A DNA stretch of 64,000 bases from Roseomonas gilardii (GTDB lineage: Bacteria > Pseudomonadota > Alphaproteobacteria > Acetobacterales > Acetobacteraceae): assembly GCF_001941945.1 (NCBI RefSeq), contig NZ_CP015583.1:4116501-4180500 (forward strand). Reading direction: 5' to 3'. A program made the position numbers and the translations under genes. The notes beneath the pieces were generated by a model. The model made no database searches. It saw only the letters and a program-made list of their open reading frames with translations, and was not told the DNA's origin. Shown piece by piece: positions 1 through 9,574 of this stretch. Each line of letters starts with the position of its first letter. The stretch's first letter is position 1.

Positions 1-1
1 G

Positions 2-223
2 CTGCCCTCCATCGTGCCGCCCGGGAACTACTTCGTGCAGGTGCTGCTGGTGCGCGAGGGGCGGGTCGTGGCGCGTCAGGAGCTTCCCTTCGAGGTACGG
101 CGCGTCGGCACCGCGGCCGAGATCACGACCGTCTCCCACGAGCAGCCCTTGCTCTATGGCCTGGCCTGCATCGCCCTGGCCGCCTTCGCCGGCTGGATCG
201 GCAGCGTTCTCTTCCGGCGCTGA
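2..223 (+). CDS. TIGR02186-family membrane-anchored protein, C-terminal part
   Basis: Only the last 73 residues are in the window: the frame is open from the left edge to TGA at 221-223. The visible part has a beta-rich stretch (GNYFVQVLLVREGRVVARQ) followed by one hydrophobic helix near the C-terminus that ends in two arginines. This pattern resembles the end of the TIGR02186 family, alphaproteobacterial proteins of unknown biochemical role that usually have a large extracytoplasmic domain and a C-terminal membrane anchor. The family assignment rests on remembered similarity of this tail. Repeat element A1 follows about 35 bp after the stop. In many alphaproteobacteria mnmE occupies the place upstream of mnmG; here it does not. 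Confidence 0.6.
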   Translation: MPSIVPPGNYFVQVLLVREGRVVARQELPFEVRRVGTAAEITTVSHEQPLLYGLACIALAAFAGWIGSVLFRR

Positions 224-259
224 AACACCGTCTTCCGGTGGTGGGACCCCGGATCGGCG

Positions 260-574
260 TCGCGCCGTCCCACCCCCCGGGGAGAAAGGCTCCGCCTTCC
301 CCCCAGACCCCCCATCCGCCAGGACGCTGCGCGCCCTGGACCCGGTGAGTTGGCGCCTTCTCGGCCCCGGACCGCGCCGGAGAGCATGGCTCTCCGGCGA
401 CTGCCAGCGCCACCCGTGCGGACACGGTGTTCTTCTTCTCGGGAGCCCCACCGATCCACCCGCTACCGGTCATCACCAGCGCCAACTCAAGCCCGGGGTC
501 TGGGGACCGGCTTCGGTCCCCAGCGGAGGGGTCGGGGGAGGCGGCGCCTCCCCCGGGGCCAGCCACAGGCGCAA
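260..574 (+). repeat. Intergenic hairpin-mosaic repeat, family A copy 1
   Basis: Fills most of the gap between the TIGR02186 gene and mnmG. It contains four hairpins: AAGGC/GCCTT (286-298), a core stem of 11 bp with a 3-nt ATG loop (375-399), a 10-bp stem with a GCTT loop (500-523), and a 10-bp terminal stem with a GGC loop (533-555). The element ends with GCGCAA and begins with the related TCGCGC, giving weak terminal inverted repeats. The same order of hairpins recurs in copies A3 and A4. The rest of the gap to mnmG (575-625) carries GGAGG directly abutting an ATG, which is too close to act as its ribosome binding site. Confidence 0.85.
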
Positions 575-625
575 CCCCCACCAAGGAGGATGCACCGGCC
601 CAGCCCCGGCGCTATACGGGCCCGC

Positions 626-2500
626 ATGACCGAGAGCTTCTGGGATGTGGTGGTGGTGGGTGGCGGCCATGCCGGCACCGAGGCCGCCGCCGCCGCCGCA
701 CGCTGCGGGGCCCGCACGCTGCTGCTGACCCACCGACTGGACCGGCTGGGCGAGATGTCCTGCAACCCCGCGATCGGCGGGGTCGGCAAGGGGCATCTGG
801 TGCGCGAGATCGACGCGCTGGATGGCATCATGGGCCGGGCCGCCGACGCGGCGGGGATCCATTTCAAGCTGCTGAACGCCAGCAAGGGGCCTGCGGTGCG
901 CGGGCCCCGCGCCCAGGCCGACCGCACCCTGTACCGGGCAGCGGTGCAGGCCCTGCTGCGGGAGGTGCCGGGCCTGACCCTGCGCGAAGGCGCGGCGGAG
1001 GGGCTGGAGCGCGATGCGTCCGGCGCCGTCTCCGCCGTGCTGCTGGCCGATGGCGAAAGGCTGCGCTGCGGCGCGCTGGTGGTGACGGCCGGGACCTTCC
1101 TGCGCGGGGAGATCCATGTCGGGCGGCGGCGCGAAGCCGCCGGGCGCGTCGGCGATGCGCCCTCGGTCGGGCTGGCCCTGGCGCTGGAGGCACTGGGCCT
1201 GCCGACCGCGCGGCTGAAGACGGGCACGCCGCCGCGCCTGGACGGGCGGACGATCGACTGGGCCGCGCTGGAGATGCAGCCGGGCGATGCGGTGCCGGAA
1301 CCGCTGTCCTGGATGACGGAGCGGATCGCCAACCGGCAGGTGGAATGCGGCATCACCGCCACCACGCCGGAAACCCACGCGCTGATCCGCGCCAACCTGC
1401 ACGAGGCACCGATCCATTCCGGCCAGATCACCGGGCGCGGCCCGCGCTACTGCCCCTCGATCGAGGACAAGGTGGTGCGCTTCGCGGAGCGGGAACGGCA
1501 CCAGATCTTCCTGGAGCCGGAAGGGCTGGAGGACCCGACCGTCTATCCCAACGGCATCTCCACCAGCCTGCCGGCGGAGATCCAGGCGGCGATGATCGCC
1601 ACCATCCCCGGGCTGGAGCGGGCGGTGATCCTGCGCCCCGGCTATGCGGTGGAATACGACTTCTTCGATCCGCGCGCCCTGCGCCCGACGCTGGAGGCCA
1701 AGGCGGTACCGGGCCTCTTCCTGGCGGGGCAGGTCAACGGCACCACGGGCTATGAGGAAGCGGCCGCACAGGGCCTGCTGGCGGGGCTGAACGCCGCCGC
1801 CCGGGCCGGGGGCGGCCGGGAGGACCGCCTGCTGCTCCGCTCCGAGGCCTATCTCGGCGTGCTGGTGGACGACCTGACGACCCAGGGGGTGAGCGAGCCC
1901 TACCGCATGCTGACGGCGCGGGCCGAGCATCGCCTTTCCCTCCGGGCCGACAATGCCGGGCTGCGCCTGACGGCGCTCGGCCTGCGCTGGGGCTGCATCG
2001 GGGCGGAACGCGCCGCCCGCTTCGCCGAGTTCGGCCGGGCGGTGGAGGCAGCCCTGCAACGCGCCCGGACCGAGAGCGCGACGCCCAGCGCCCTCAACGC
2101 CACCGGCATCCCGGTGAACGAGGACGGCAAGCGGCGCACGGTGCTGGAGGTACTCTCCCTCCCCGGCACCGATGCCGGCCTCGCCTTCCCCTGGCTGCGC
2201 GATCTCGCCCCGACCGTCCTGGCACAGTTGGAGGCCGAGGCGCTCTATGCCCCCTATCTGCGGCGGCAGGAGGCCGAGATGCGGCTGCTGGAACGGGAAG
2301 AGCGCCTGCGCATTCCCGAAGGTCTGGATTTCAGCGTGGTCCCCGGCCTGTCCACCGAGATGCGGCAGCGCCTCGATGTCGCCCGCCCCGCCACGCTGGG
2401 CAGCGCCGGTCGCGTGCCGGGCATCACCCCGGCGGGCCTCGCCGCGCTGGCTGGCCATCTGCGGCGCATGGCCGACAGGCCCCGCGGGGTGGCGGCATGA
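626..2500 (+). CDS. mnmG: tRNA uridine-5-carboxymethylaminomethyl modification enzyme MnmG (GidA)
   Basis: FAD-dependent partner of MnmE that installs the cmnm5 group on U34 of certain tRNAs, in the cytoplasm. The 624-residue product has the FAD-binding start [15 protein letters not shown], the family block [19 protein letters not shown] near residue 50, [12 protein letters not shown], and [11 protein letters not shown] in the middle; length is normal for MnmG. I start at ATG 626, which gives the usual short [15 protein letters not shown]-terminus. An in-frame ATG at 590 touches its GGAGG and would add residues from repeat DNA. The stop overlaps the rsmG start (ATGA). Gene order mnmG-rsmG-parA-parB is the classical origin-proximal set, but mnmE is not upstream. 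Confidence 0.97.
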   Translation: MTESFWDVVVVGGGHAGTEAAAAAARCGARTLLLTHRLDRLGEMSCNPAIGGVGKGHLVREIDALDGIMGRAADAAGIHFKLLNASKGPAVRGPRAQADRTLYRAAVQALLREVPGLTLREGAAEGLERDASGAVSAVLLADGERLRCGALVVTAGTFLRGEIHVGRRREAAGRVGDAPSVGLALALEALGLPTARLKTGTPPRLDGRTIDWAALEMQPGDAVPEPLSWMTERIANRQVECGITATTPETHALIRANLHEAPIHSGQITGRGPRYCPSIEDKVVRFAERERHQIFLEPEGLEDPTVYPNGISTSLPAEIQAAMIATIPGLERAVILRPGYAVEYDFFDPRALRPTLEAKAVPGLFLAGQVNGTTGYEEAAAQGLLAGLNAAARAGGGREDRLLLRSEAYLGVLVDDLTTQGVSEPYRMLTARAEHRLSLRADNAGLRLTALGLRWGCIGAERAARFAEFGRAVEAALQRARTESATPSALNATGIPVNEDGKRRTVLEVLSLPGTDAGLAFPWLRDLAPTVLAQLEAEALYAPYLRRQEAEMRLLEREERLRIPEGLDFSVVPGLSTEMRQRLDVARPATLGSAGRVPGITPAGLAALAGHLRRMADRPRGVAA

Positions 2501-3090
2501 CCACGGTTCCACGTGAAACGCGGGAACGGCTGGATGCCTATGCCGCGATGCTGCTGCGCTGGAACGAGCGGATCAACCTGATCGCCCCGCGCGATGCCGC
2601 CGAGTTCCGCACCCGGCATATCGAGGATTCGCTCCAGCTCCTCCCCCTCCTCCCCGACAACCAGGCGCCCGGTGCCGATCTCGGCTCGGGCGGTGGGCTG
2701 CCGGGCATGGTGCTGGCCCTGGCCGAGCCGGGGCGACTCTGGAACCTCGTGGAGTCGGACAAGCGCAAATCCGCCTTCCTCCAGGCCGTGGCCGGGGAGC
2801 TGGGGGCCAGGAACATCACCGTGCATCCGCGCCGGATCGAGGACACCACCCTCCCCCCGCTGGGCGTGCTGACCGCCCGCGCCCTGGCGCCACTCCGCCT
2901 GCTGCTGCCCTACGCGGCGCATTTCCTGGCGCCGGAGGGCATTGCCTTGTTTCCGAAGGGCAAAACCGCCGAGGCCGAGTTGACCGAGGCCACCCCCTCA
3001 TGGTCCATGGCGGTGGAACGGTTCCCCAGCGGGACCGACCCTTCCGCCACTCTTCTCCGCATCTCCGGGATACGACGTGCCGGCCTCTGA
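2497..3090 (+). CDS. rsmG: 16S rRNA (guanine527-N7)-methyltransferase RsmG (GidB)
   Basis: SAM-dependent methyltransferase acting on G527 of 16S rRNA. The 197-residue protein has the SAM-binding loop [10 protein letters not shown] at residues 61-70, preceded by the family stretch [13 protein letters not shown] and HIEDSL. It is slightly short but complete. The start codon overlaps the mnmG stop by four bases, and the coding end overlaps the parA start by 14 bases, indicating translational coupling along mnmG-rsmG-parA-parB. Its first codons (TVPRET) also spell a parS-like palindrome, so this coding start probably doubles as a chromosome partition site. Confidence 0.96.
   Translation: MTTVPRETRERLDAYAAMLLRWNERINLIAPRDAAEFRTRHIEDSLQLLPLLPDNQAPGADLGSGGGLPGMVLALAEPGRLWNLVESDKRKSAFLQAVAGELGARNITVHPRRIEDTTLPPLGVLTARALAPLRLLLPYAAHFLAPEGIALFPKGKTAEAELTEATPSWSMAVERFPSGTDPSATLLRISGIRRAGL
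2505..2520. promoter_or_regulatory. parS: parS-like ParB binding site
   Basis: GGTTCCACGTGAAACG matches the bacterial parS consensus TGTTTCACGTGAAACA at 13 of 16 positions, and its inner 14 bases differ by only one base (C for T, a variant also found in natural Bacillus parS sites). It lies in the first codons of rsmG, about 1.4 kb from the parB start, a common place for parS. Binding is inferred. Confidence 0.75.
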
Positions 3091-3961
3091 TACCTCTCCC
3101 CGGCGGCGTGGCCCCGGTTCCTTCCGACCGGCCCACCGCCTTGCCCTCGCCAACCAGAAGGGTGGCGTGGGCAAGACCACGACGGCGGTGAACCTCGCCA
3201 CCGCCCTGGCCTCCACCGAGCGCGTGCTGCTGATCGACCTCGATCCGCAAGGCAATGCCTCCACCGGCCTCGGCAGCCCGCGCGCCCAGCGCGGCGCCGG
3301 CACCTATGCGCTGCTCACCGGCCAGAAGACCCTGGCCGAGGTGATCGCCCCGACGCAGATCCCCAACCTCTCCCTCCTCCCCGCCGACGCCGATCTCGCG
3401 GCCGCGGAGGTGGAGCTGGTGAACGAGGAAAAGCGCGAGCGCCGCCTCGTCGAGGCGCTCGATGCCGGGGGCGAGGTGCTGAAGGACTACGACCGCATCA
3501 TCTTCGATTGCCCGCCCTCCCTGGGCCTGGTCACGCTGAACGCGCTGGTCGCCGCGCATTCCGTGCTGGTGCCGCTGCAGGCCGAGTTCTTCGCGCTGGA
3601 AGGCGTCTCCCAGATCGCCCGCACGCTGGACCGCGTGCGGCGCGGCCTGAACCCGGGGCTGGAGCTGGAGGGCATCGTCCTGACCATGGTGGACCGGCGC
3701 AACAACCTGTCCGAGCTCGTCGGCGCCGATGTGCGCTCCTTCTTCAAGGACAAGGTCTTCGAGACCACCATCCCCCGCAATGTCCGGGTCAGCGAGGCGC
3801 CCTCCCACGGGCTGCCGGTGATCCTCTACGATTCCCGCTCGGCGGGCGCGCAGGCCTATATCCGCCTCGCCGCCGAGCTGCTGAAGCGCGAACGCGCCCG
3901 CAAGCGCACGGCAGGCCCTGCTCCCGAGGAGGAAAAAGCCGCCGAGAAGGAGACCCCGTGA
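3077..3961 (+). CDS. parA: Chromosome partitioning ATPase ParA
   Basis: Walker-type ATPase that, with ParB and parS, moves newly replicated origins apart. The 294-residue product has the deviant Walker A motif KGGVGKTTT at residues 28-36, the Walker A-prime region LLIDLDPQGNAS, and Walker B IIFDCPPSLG. A basic N-terminal tail of about 20 residues (SPRRRGPGSFRPAHR) precedes the ATPase core. GTG at 3077 is the only plausible start, overlapping the rsmG end by 14 bases. The stop overlaps the parB start (GTGA). Length and motifs fit a chromosomal, not plasmid, ParA (Soj type). Confidence 0.97.
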   Translation: MPASDTSPRRRGPGSFRPAHRLALANQKGGVGKTTTAVNLATALASTERVLLIDLDPQGNASTGLGSPRAQRGAGTYALLTGQKTLAEVIAPTQIPNLSLLPADADLAAAEVELVNEEKRERRLVEALDAGGEVLKDYDRIIFDCPPSLGLVTLNALVAAHSVLVPLQAEFFALEGVSQIARTLDRVRRGLNPGLELEGIVLTMVDRRNNLSELVGADVRSFFKDKVFETTIPRNVRVSEAPSHGLPVILYDSRSAGAQAYIRLAAELLKRERARKRTAGPAPEEEKAAEKETP

Positions 3962-4839
3962 AGAAGCCTGCCCGTCTCGGCATGGGCCTGTCGGCCCTGC
4001 TGGGTGATGCCCCCGTCGCCGTCGCCACCACCGCCTCCCCCAGCGACCACCAGCGCATGCTGCCGATCGAGGCGCTGGAGCCCGGCCCCTTCCAGCCGCG
4101 CGGCCCGATGGAGCCGGAGGCCCTCCAGGAACTGGCGGAATCCATCCGGGAGCACGGCATCCTCCAGCCGATCCTGGTGCGGCCGAAGCCCGGCAGCAGC
4201 GGCGTCTGGCAGATCATCGGCGGCGAGCGCCGCTGGCGCGCGGCGCAGCTCGCCAAGCAGCACGAGGTGCCGGTCGTCGTCCGCGACTTCGACGACCGCA
4301 CCGCCATGGCGGCCGGCCTCGTGGAGAACCTGCAGCGCGAGGACCTGAACCCGCTGGAGGAGGCGATCGGCTACCAGCGCCTGCTCGACGATTTCGGCCT
4401 GAAGCAGGAAACGCTGGGCCAAGCGGTGGGCAAGAGCCGCAGCCATGTCGCCAACACGCTGCGCCTGCTGAACCTGCCGGACAAGGTGCGCGCCCTGCTC
4501 TCCTCCGGCTCGCTCACCGCCGGCCATGCCCGCGCCCTGCTGACCGCCGACGATCCCGTGGCGCTGGCCGAGCAGGTGGTGACCCGGGGGCTGAACGTCC
4601 GCCAGACCGAGGCCCTGGCCGCCGCCTCCCCCGCCAAGCCCAATGCCGCGCGCGCGGTGTCCGACCCGGAGACCAAGGCGCTGGAGAAGGATCTGGGCGA
4701 GCGCCTCGGCCTGGGCGTGGCCATCCGGCGCTCCGGCAAGGGCGGCAAGCTGGTACTGTCCTGGCGGGATCTCGACCAGCTCGAAACCGTCCTGCGCCTG
4801 CTGAAGCCCGGTACGGCGCCGCATCCGGGCGACGCCTGA
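3958..4839 (+). CDS. parB: Chromosome partitioning protein ParB (CTPase, parS-binding)
   Basis: CTP-dependent DNA clamp that loads at parS and spreads. The 293-residue product begins (V)KKPARLGMGLSALLGD, a conserved N-terminal ParA-contact region. It then has LQELAESIREHGILQPILVR, the CTP-binding GERRWRA near residues 88-94, the ENLQREDLNPLEEA block, a helix-turn-helix (LGQAVGKSRSHVANTLRLLN), and a C-terminal dimerisation domain ending near LETVLRLL. GTG at 3958 overlaps the parA stop, so the two are translationally coupled. All expected domains are intact. Confidence 0.97.
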   Translation: MKKPARLGMGLSALLGDAPVAVATTASPSDHQRMLPIEALEPGPFQPRGPMEPEALQELAESIREHGILQPILVRPKPGSSGVWQIIGGERRWRAAQLAKQHEVPVVVRDFDDRTAMAAGLVENLQREDLNPLEEAIGYQRLLDDFGLKQETLGQAVGKSRSHVANTLRLLNLPDKVRALLSSGSLTAGHARALLTADDPVALAEQVVTRGLNVRQTEALAAASPAKPNAARAVSDPETKALEKDLGERLGLGVAIRRSGKGGKLVLSWRDLDQLETVLRLLKPGTAPHPGDA

Positions 4840-4863
4840 CGCCGGGCGGCTGCCCGCGCGAGA

Positions 4864-5220
4864 TCAGATGAGCGGATGGCGGGGGCGTGGCGAGGCTCCC
4901 GCCAACCGCGTCCGGCCCCGGGGCCGGACGCCCTCCGCCTTCCGCGCCGCCAGGGGTTCCGGCAGTCGCGGGCCGCTGGAACGGGTCCGCAGGTCGCGGG
5001 CCGCCTGCTCCAGCACATCCCCGAAAAGCTCCAGCACATCGGGATGCAGCTCTTCCAGGAGACGCTGGATGCCTTCGACCACCAGCCAGTCCCGGACCAG
5101 CCGGGCCTCTGCCTCCTCGGCGGAAGGCAGGCGAGTGGTTCCCCTGTCGGCCAGGGCCGGAACCGGCCCTTCAGGCTCCAGGGAGGAGATCAGCGAGGGC
5201 TGCGGCAGGGCTTCGCGCAT
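4864..5220 (-). CDS. Hypothetical protein, 118 residues
   Basis: I do not recognise a family. The middle (DWLVVEGIQRLLEELHPDVL and the following helix) looks like genuine amphipathic helical protein, while the C-terminal third is Arg/Pro-rich and overlaps a perfect 24-base palindrome at 4908-4931, so the true coding end is uncertain. An SD-like GGAG lies about 10 bases before ATG 5220. It is convergent with parB, 24 bp away, and on the same strand as holA, lptE and leuS, with 138 bp between it and the holA stop. Confidence 0.5.
   Translation of the reverse strand: MREALPQPSLISSLEPEGPVPALADRGTTRLPSAEEAEARLVRDWLVVEGIQRLLEELHPDVLELFGDVLEQAARDLRTRSSGPRLPEPLAARKAEGVRPRGRTRLAGASPRPRHPLI
4908..4931. 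terminator. 24-base perfect palindrome downstream of parB
   Basis: A perfect self-complementary sequence, GCGTCCGGCCCC followed by its reverse complement. It lies 68 bp past the parB stop, within the putative C-terminal codons of the hypothetical gene. It has no T-run. It could be a bidirectional terminator or a dimeric protein site. Confidence 0.4.
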
Positions 5221-5358
5221 GTCTGGCTCCGGGCTCGATGAAGATCATCGAACGTGCGGGGCAGGATGCGGGCCTTCCCCGGGCATGGCTGTATCGGACC
5301 GCACAGAAAGGCCTTCTTCCGGCCATCTTTCGGGCCGATCTGGCGGCAGCGGGCTGCG

Positions 5359-6393
5359 TCAGCGCCGGGCGAGCGCCGCCGCCCTCCGGGCCAGGGCCAT
5401 CACCGCCTCCCGCGCGACGGCGCGGTCAGGCACCGGCTTTCCGGTGCCGCCGGATTTCACCCGCGCCTCGGCGCGCAGCAGCATCGCGCCCATCTCGGCC
5501 AGGGCAGGCGGCCGCCAGATCCGCAGCGCGCGTTCGAAACCGGGCTTGTCGCGAAAGAAGACCGGGGGACGCAGGGCCTGCATGGCCGTGCCGGGGGGCT
5601 GCCCCGCCGCCACGGCCAGTGCCGCCAGATGCAGCCTCTGCACATGCCGCAACGCGGCGCGGATCGCCGCCACCGGGTTGAGCCCTTCGGAAAAGGCGCC
5701 ATCCAGCAGGGCATCGGTGCGGGGCACGTCGCCCGCCGTGGCGTTGAGCAGCGCCTCGCCGATCTCGGCGCTGATCCCCTCGTCCAGGCAGGCGAGGACA
5801 TCTTCCTCCCCCACCATGCCGCCGGGGCCGACATAGAGGGCGAGCTTCTCCAGGCTGCGCCGCATCAGGCGGCGGTCCTCGCCCAGCCGTTCGCTCAGCC
5901 AATCTAGGGCGGAGGGCTCCACCTTCACCCCTTCCTCGCGCAGGATCTCGCCGATGCTGGCGGTCAGCGCCTCGCCGCGCTCGCGCCAGCATTCCACCGC
6001 CACCGCCTCGCCCGGCCCTTCGGCCAGGGCCCGCAGGCGGGAGGATCGCGGCAACTCGCCCGCCTCCAGCACCACCAGCGCCTCGCCGCGCCCGGCCAGC
6101 ACCTCCCGCGCCGCCGGGGCCAGGGCATCCGTGGCATCGCGCACGCGCACGAAGCGCCGCCCGCCGGTCATGGCCAGCGCCGCCGCCTCGCCCGCCAGGG
6201 CGCCGCCCCGCTGCGCCTGGTCGCGTGCCAGCTCCGCCACGCGGAAGGGATCGTCACCGCCCACCACGGCCTTCAGCAGCGCATCGGAACGCTCCCGCAC
6301 TAGGCCAGGATCGTCACCATAGAGCAACACGAGCCGCGCGGCGCCGGGATCGCGCAGGAAAGCGGCGACGCGGCGGGCCTCGATCTTGGGCAT
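5359..6393 (-). CDS. holA: DNA polymerase III delta subunit HolA
   Basis: Clamp-loader delta subunit that opens the DnaN sliding clamp. The 344-residue product begins MPKIEARRVAAFLRDP and continues with LVLLYGDDPGLVRERSDALL, the family's N-terminal AAA-like region. The C-terminal collar domain has GLNPVAAIRAALRHVQRLH and VFFRDKPGFERALRIW. Length is normal. It lies 38 bp downstream of lptE in the conserved alphaproteobacterial order leuS-lptE-holA and is probably cotranscribed with them. Confidence 0.95.
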   Translation of the reverse strand: MPKIEARRVAAFLRDPGAARLVLLYGDDPGLVRERSDALLKAVVGGDDPFRVAELARDQAQRGGALAGEAAALAMTGGRRFVRVRDATDALAPAAREVLAGRGEALVVLEAGELPRSSRLRALAEGPGEAVAVECWRERGEALTASIGEILREEGVKVEPSALDWLSERLGEDRRLMRRSLEKLALYVGPGGMVGEEDVLACLDEGISAEIGEALLNATAGDVPRTDALLDGAFSEGLNPVAAIRAALRHVQRLHLAALAVAAGQPPGTAMQALRPPVFFRDKPGFERALRIWRPPALAEMGAMLLRAEARVKSGGTGKPVPDRAVAREAVMALARRAAALARR

Positions 6394-6431
6394 GGCGCCG
6401 CTCCTTCAGCTCCGCCGACGGAAGGACCGGA

Positions 6432-6980
6432 TCAGGCCTTCCGGCTCGCCGCCTGCGACGACAGGGCGATGGCGACCTTCTCCACGATGTCGCTGGAAAT
6501 CAGGTCGATCAGCCGGCGCTGCGCCGCCTCGGAGGCGACATCGGCCGCGAAGAACTGGTTGTCCGGCAGGTTCCAGGCATCAGCGCTCGTCTCGGCGCCG
6601 CTGGCCACCAGCACCGGCGGCACCGCGGCCGTATAGAGCTGCCAGGGAGCCGTGACGACATAGCGGGAGCGGGTGGCCGCGCCATCCCGGCGGAAGCCCT
6701 CCTGCTCCACGCCGATCTGCAGCGCGGCCCTCAGGTCATAGCGCGGCGTCACACCATAGCCGGAGCCCAGCCGGTGCTGCAGCGTCCGGCGCAGGAGCTG
6801 CCCGCTGCGCTCGGGGATCAGGGCGACCTGCACGGAGGCCAGTTCCTCCCGCGTGGCACCGGCGGCGGCCGACTGGCCGCCCGGCGCATAGAGCGGACGG
6901 AAGCCGCAGCCGCCGAGCAGCCCCGCCACGCCGCCCATCGTCACACCCAGAAGGGCCCGCCTGCTCCAGCGCTCGCGCAA
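6432..6980 (-). CDS. lptE: LPS-assembly lipoprotein LptE
   Basis: Outer-membrane lipoprotein that plugs the LptD barrel and helps place lipopolysaccharide in the outer leaflet. Its 182 residues start with a positively charged n-region (RERWSRRALLG), a hydrophobic core and a lipobox ending GLLGGC, followed by GFRPLYA, which is typical of LptE. I start at TTG 6980, 11 bp after the leuS stop, because it follows a GAGGGGG ribosome-binding stretch and gives a complete signal peptide; ATG 6939 would cut most of the n-region. Order leuS-lptE-holA is conserved in the class. Confidence 0.9.
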   Translation of the reverse strand: MRERWSRRALLGVTMGGVAGLLGGCGFRPLYAPGGQSAAAGATREELASVQVALIPERSGQLLRRTLQHRLGSGYGVTPRYDLRAALQIGVEQEGFRRDGAATRSRYVVTAPWQLYTAAVPPVLVASGAETSADAWNLPDNQFFAADVASEAAQRRLIDLISSDIVEKVAIALSSQAASRKA

Positions 6981-6991
6981 GTCTTTCCCCC

Positions 6992-9574
6992 TCAAACGAC
7001 GAAGTTGACGATACGGCCGGGCACGTAGATGCGCTTGCGCACCGGCTTGCCGGCGATGGCGCGCTGCACGTTCTCCTCGGCCTCCGCCGCCGCGACCACC
7101 GCGGCTTCCCCGGCCCCCGCCGGCACCTGGATCGTGGCGCGCAGCTTGCCCAGCACCTGCACGGCGATGGTCATGCTCTCCGCCACCAGCAGCGCCGGAT
7201 CGGCCTCGGGCCAGCCCAGCTCCGCCACCAGCTCCGCCCCACCGGGGCGCAGCATCGACCACAGCTCCTCCGCCAGATGCGGCATGGCCGGGGCGATCAG
7301 CCGGGCCAGTGCCTCCAGCCCCTCGCGCCGCGCGGCACCGTCGGCATCCTTCGCCGCTTCCAGCGTGTTGGCGAATTCGTGGATGCGGGCCACGCCGACA
7401 TTGAAGGCGAAGCTCTGCCAGGAATCGCTCACTGCCGCGATGGTGCGGTGGGTTGCCTGGCGCAGCGTCCGGCCGGCTTCACCCGGCTCGACGCCCGGCG
7501 CAGGCAGCTCGCCCACCGCATTGCTCACCAGCCGCCACAGGCGCTGCACGAAGCGGTGCGCGCCGGTGACGCCGCCTTCCGACCATTCCATGTCGCGGTC
7601 CGGCGGGTTGTCGGACAGGATGAACCACCGCGCCGTGTCGGCGCCGAAGCGGTCGATGATCGCGCCCGGATCAACCGTGTTGTTCTTCGACTTCGACATC
7701 TTCTCGCCGCGGCCGATCGTGACGGCCTCGCCCGTCGCCTTCGCCGCGGCGGTCCCATCGGGGGCGATCTCCACCTCCTCCGGATAGAGCCAGCGCCCGT
7801 CTGCGGCGCGGTAGGAAGCGTGCGTCACCATGCCCTGGGTGAACAGCCCGGCGAAGGGCTCGGGCGTGGCCACCTTGCCCATGCCGTGCAGCGCGCGGGT
7901 GAAGAAGCGCGAATAGAGCAGGTGCAGGATCGCGTGCTCGATGCCGCCGATATACTGGTCCACCGGCATCCAGTGGTTCACCGCCTCCGCCACCAGCGGC
8001 GTCGCCGCGCGCGGCGCGGTGAAGCGGGCGAAGTACCAGGAGCTGTCCACGAAGGTGTCGAAGGTGTCCGTCTCGCGCCGCGCCTTCGCGCCGCATTGCG
8101 GACAGCTCACATGCTTCCAGGTCGGATGGTGGTCCAGCGGGTTGCCGGGCTTCGAGAAGTCCACATCCTCCGGCAGCCGCACCGGAAGCTGCTCCGCCGG
8201 CACGGGCACGACGCCGCAGGCCTCGCAATGGATCGCCGGGATCGGGCAGCCCCAGTAGCGCTGGCGGGAGACACCCCAGTCGCGCAGGCGCCAGTTCACC
8301 ACGCCACGGCCGGCGCCCTTCTCCTCCAGCGCATCGATCGCGGCGCGCTTGGCGGCGGTGGTGTCCAGGCCGTCCAGGAAGCCGGAATGGATCATCACGC
8401 CATCCTCGGTGAAGGCGGTATCGCCCACCGTGAAGGAAGCGGCGTCCGCGCCCTTCGGCAGCACCACCGGCGTGACGCCCAGCCCGTATTTCCGCGCGAA
8501 GTCGAGGTCGCGCTGGTCATGCGCCGGGCAGCCGAAGAGCGAGCCCGTGCCGTATTCCATCAGCACGAAATTCGCGATCCAGACAGGGAAGCTCACACCC
8601 TCGATGAAGGGGTGCCGCACCCGGAAGCCCGTGTCGAAGCCGCGCTTCTCCGCCTGCTCGATCGCCGCCTCGGAGGTGCCGGCGGAGCGGCATTCGGCGA
8701 TGAAGGCGGCAGCCCCCGGATCGCGCGCCGCGGCCGCGGCGGCCAGCGGATGCTCGGCGGCGACCGCCAGGAAGCTCATGCCGAAGAGCGTGTCCGGCCG
8801 GGTGGTGAAGACCTCCACCTCCGGAATGCCGTCCACCGGCTCCTCCAGCGCGAAGCGCACGCGCGCCCCCTCGCTGCGGCCGATCCAGTTCGCCTGCATC
8901 GTCCGCACGCGCTCGGGCCAGCGCTCCAGCCCGTCCAGCGCCTGCAACAGCTCCGGCGCGAAGCGGGTGATGGACAGGAACCACTGGCTCAGCGACTTCT
9001 TCTCGACCGGCGCGCCGGAACGCCAGCCGCGCCCGTCGATCACCTGCTCGTTGGCCAGGACGGTGCCGTCCACCGGGTCCCAGTTGACCCAGCTCTCCTT
9101 GCGCTCGACCAGCCCGGCCTTCCAGAAGTCCAGGAACAGCGCCTGCTGCTGGCCATAGTATTCCGGGTCGCAGGTGGCGAACTCGCGGCTCCAGTCCAGG
9201 CTCAGCCCCATGCGCTTCAGCTCGGCGCGCATCGCGTCGATATTGGCATAGGTCCACTTCGCCGGATGCACGCCGCGGTCGCGCGCCGCGTTCTCCGCCG
9301 GCAGGCCGAAGGCGTCCCAGCCCATCGGGTGCAGCACGGCATGGCCGGTGGCGCGCTTGTGCCGCGCGATCACGTCGCCCAGCGTGTAGTTCCGCACATG
9401 CCCCATATGGATCTTGCCCGAGGGGTAGGGGAACATCTCCAGCACATAGGCCTTGGGCTTCGTGCCGTCGGGCACGTCGGGAACGGCGAAGCAGCCGCGT
9501 GCCTCCCATTCCGCCTGCCAGCGCGGTTCGGCAGCGGCGAAGTCATAGCGGGCGGGCGTGGAGGCGTCAGTCAT
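6992..9574 (-). CDS. leuS: Leucyl-tRNA synthetase
   Basis: Charges tRNA-Leu. The 860-residue class I synthetase has the HIGH-type signature HMGH within [19 protein letters not shown] (around residue 57), a CP1 editing domain in the middle containing CxxC zinc-type pairs ([28 protein letters not shown]), and the KMSKSKNN loop near residue 625. The C-terminal anticodon-binding part ends GRIVNFVV. Length is normal. It is first in the minus-strand leuS-lptE-holA unit and divergent from the EAL gene, with a 246-bp gap (9575-9820) that must hold both promoters. Confidence 0.98.
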   Translation of the reverse strand: MTDASTPARYDFAAAEPRWQAEWEARGCFAVPDVPDGTKPKAYVLEMFPYPSGKIHMGHVRNYTLGDVIARHKRATGHAVLHPMGWDAFGLPAENAARDRGVHPAKWTYANIDAMRAELKRMGLSLDWSREFATCDPEYYGQQQALFLDFWKAGLVERKESWVNWDPVDGTVLANEQVIDGRGWRSGAPVEKKSLSQWFLSITRFAPELLQALDGLERWPERVRTMQANWIGRSEGARVRFALEEPVDGIPEVEVFTTRPDTLFGMSFLAVAAEHPLAAAAAARDPGAAAFIAECRSAGTSEAAIEQAEKRGFDTGFRVRHPFIEGVSFPVWIANFVLMEYGTGSLFGCPAHDQRDLDFARKYGLGVTPVVLPKGADAASFTVGDTAFTEDGVMIHSGFLDGLDTTAAKRAAIDALEEKGAGRGVVNWRLRDWGVSRQRYWGCPIPAIHCEACGVVPVPAEQLPVRLPEDVDFSKPGNPLDHHPTWKHVSCPQCGAKARRETDTFDTFVDSSWYFARFTAPRAATPLVAEAVNHWMPVDQYIGGIEHAILHLLYSRFFTRALHGMGKVATPEPFAGLFTQGMVTHASYRAADGRWLYPEEVEIAPDGTAAAKATGEAVTIGRGEKMSKSKNNTVDPGAIIDRFGADTARWFILSDNPPDRDMEWSEGGVTGAHRFVQRLWRLVSNAVGELPAPGVEPGEAGRTLRQATHRTIAAVSDSWQSFAFNVGVARIHEFANTLEAAKDADGAARREGLEALARLIAPAMPHLAEELWSMLRPGGAELVAELGWPEADPALLVAESMTIAVQVLGKLRATIQVPAGAGEAAVVAAAEAEENVQRAIAGKPVRKRIYVPGRIVNFVV

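Noticed and set aside
380-480. Short ORFs starting at ATG of the family A core hairpin (MALRR-type peptides recurring in A1 and A3)
   Set aside because: The ATG is the hairpin loop; frames diverge right after the stem, there is no ribosome binding site, and inverted copies give unrelated peptides.
590-625. Upstream mnmG start at ATG 590 with AGGAGG
   Set aside because: The AGGAGG touches the ATG, leaving no spacing, and the added residues resemble nothing in MnmG; ATG 626 gives the normal N-terminus.
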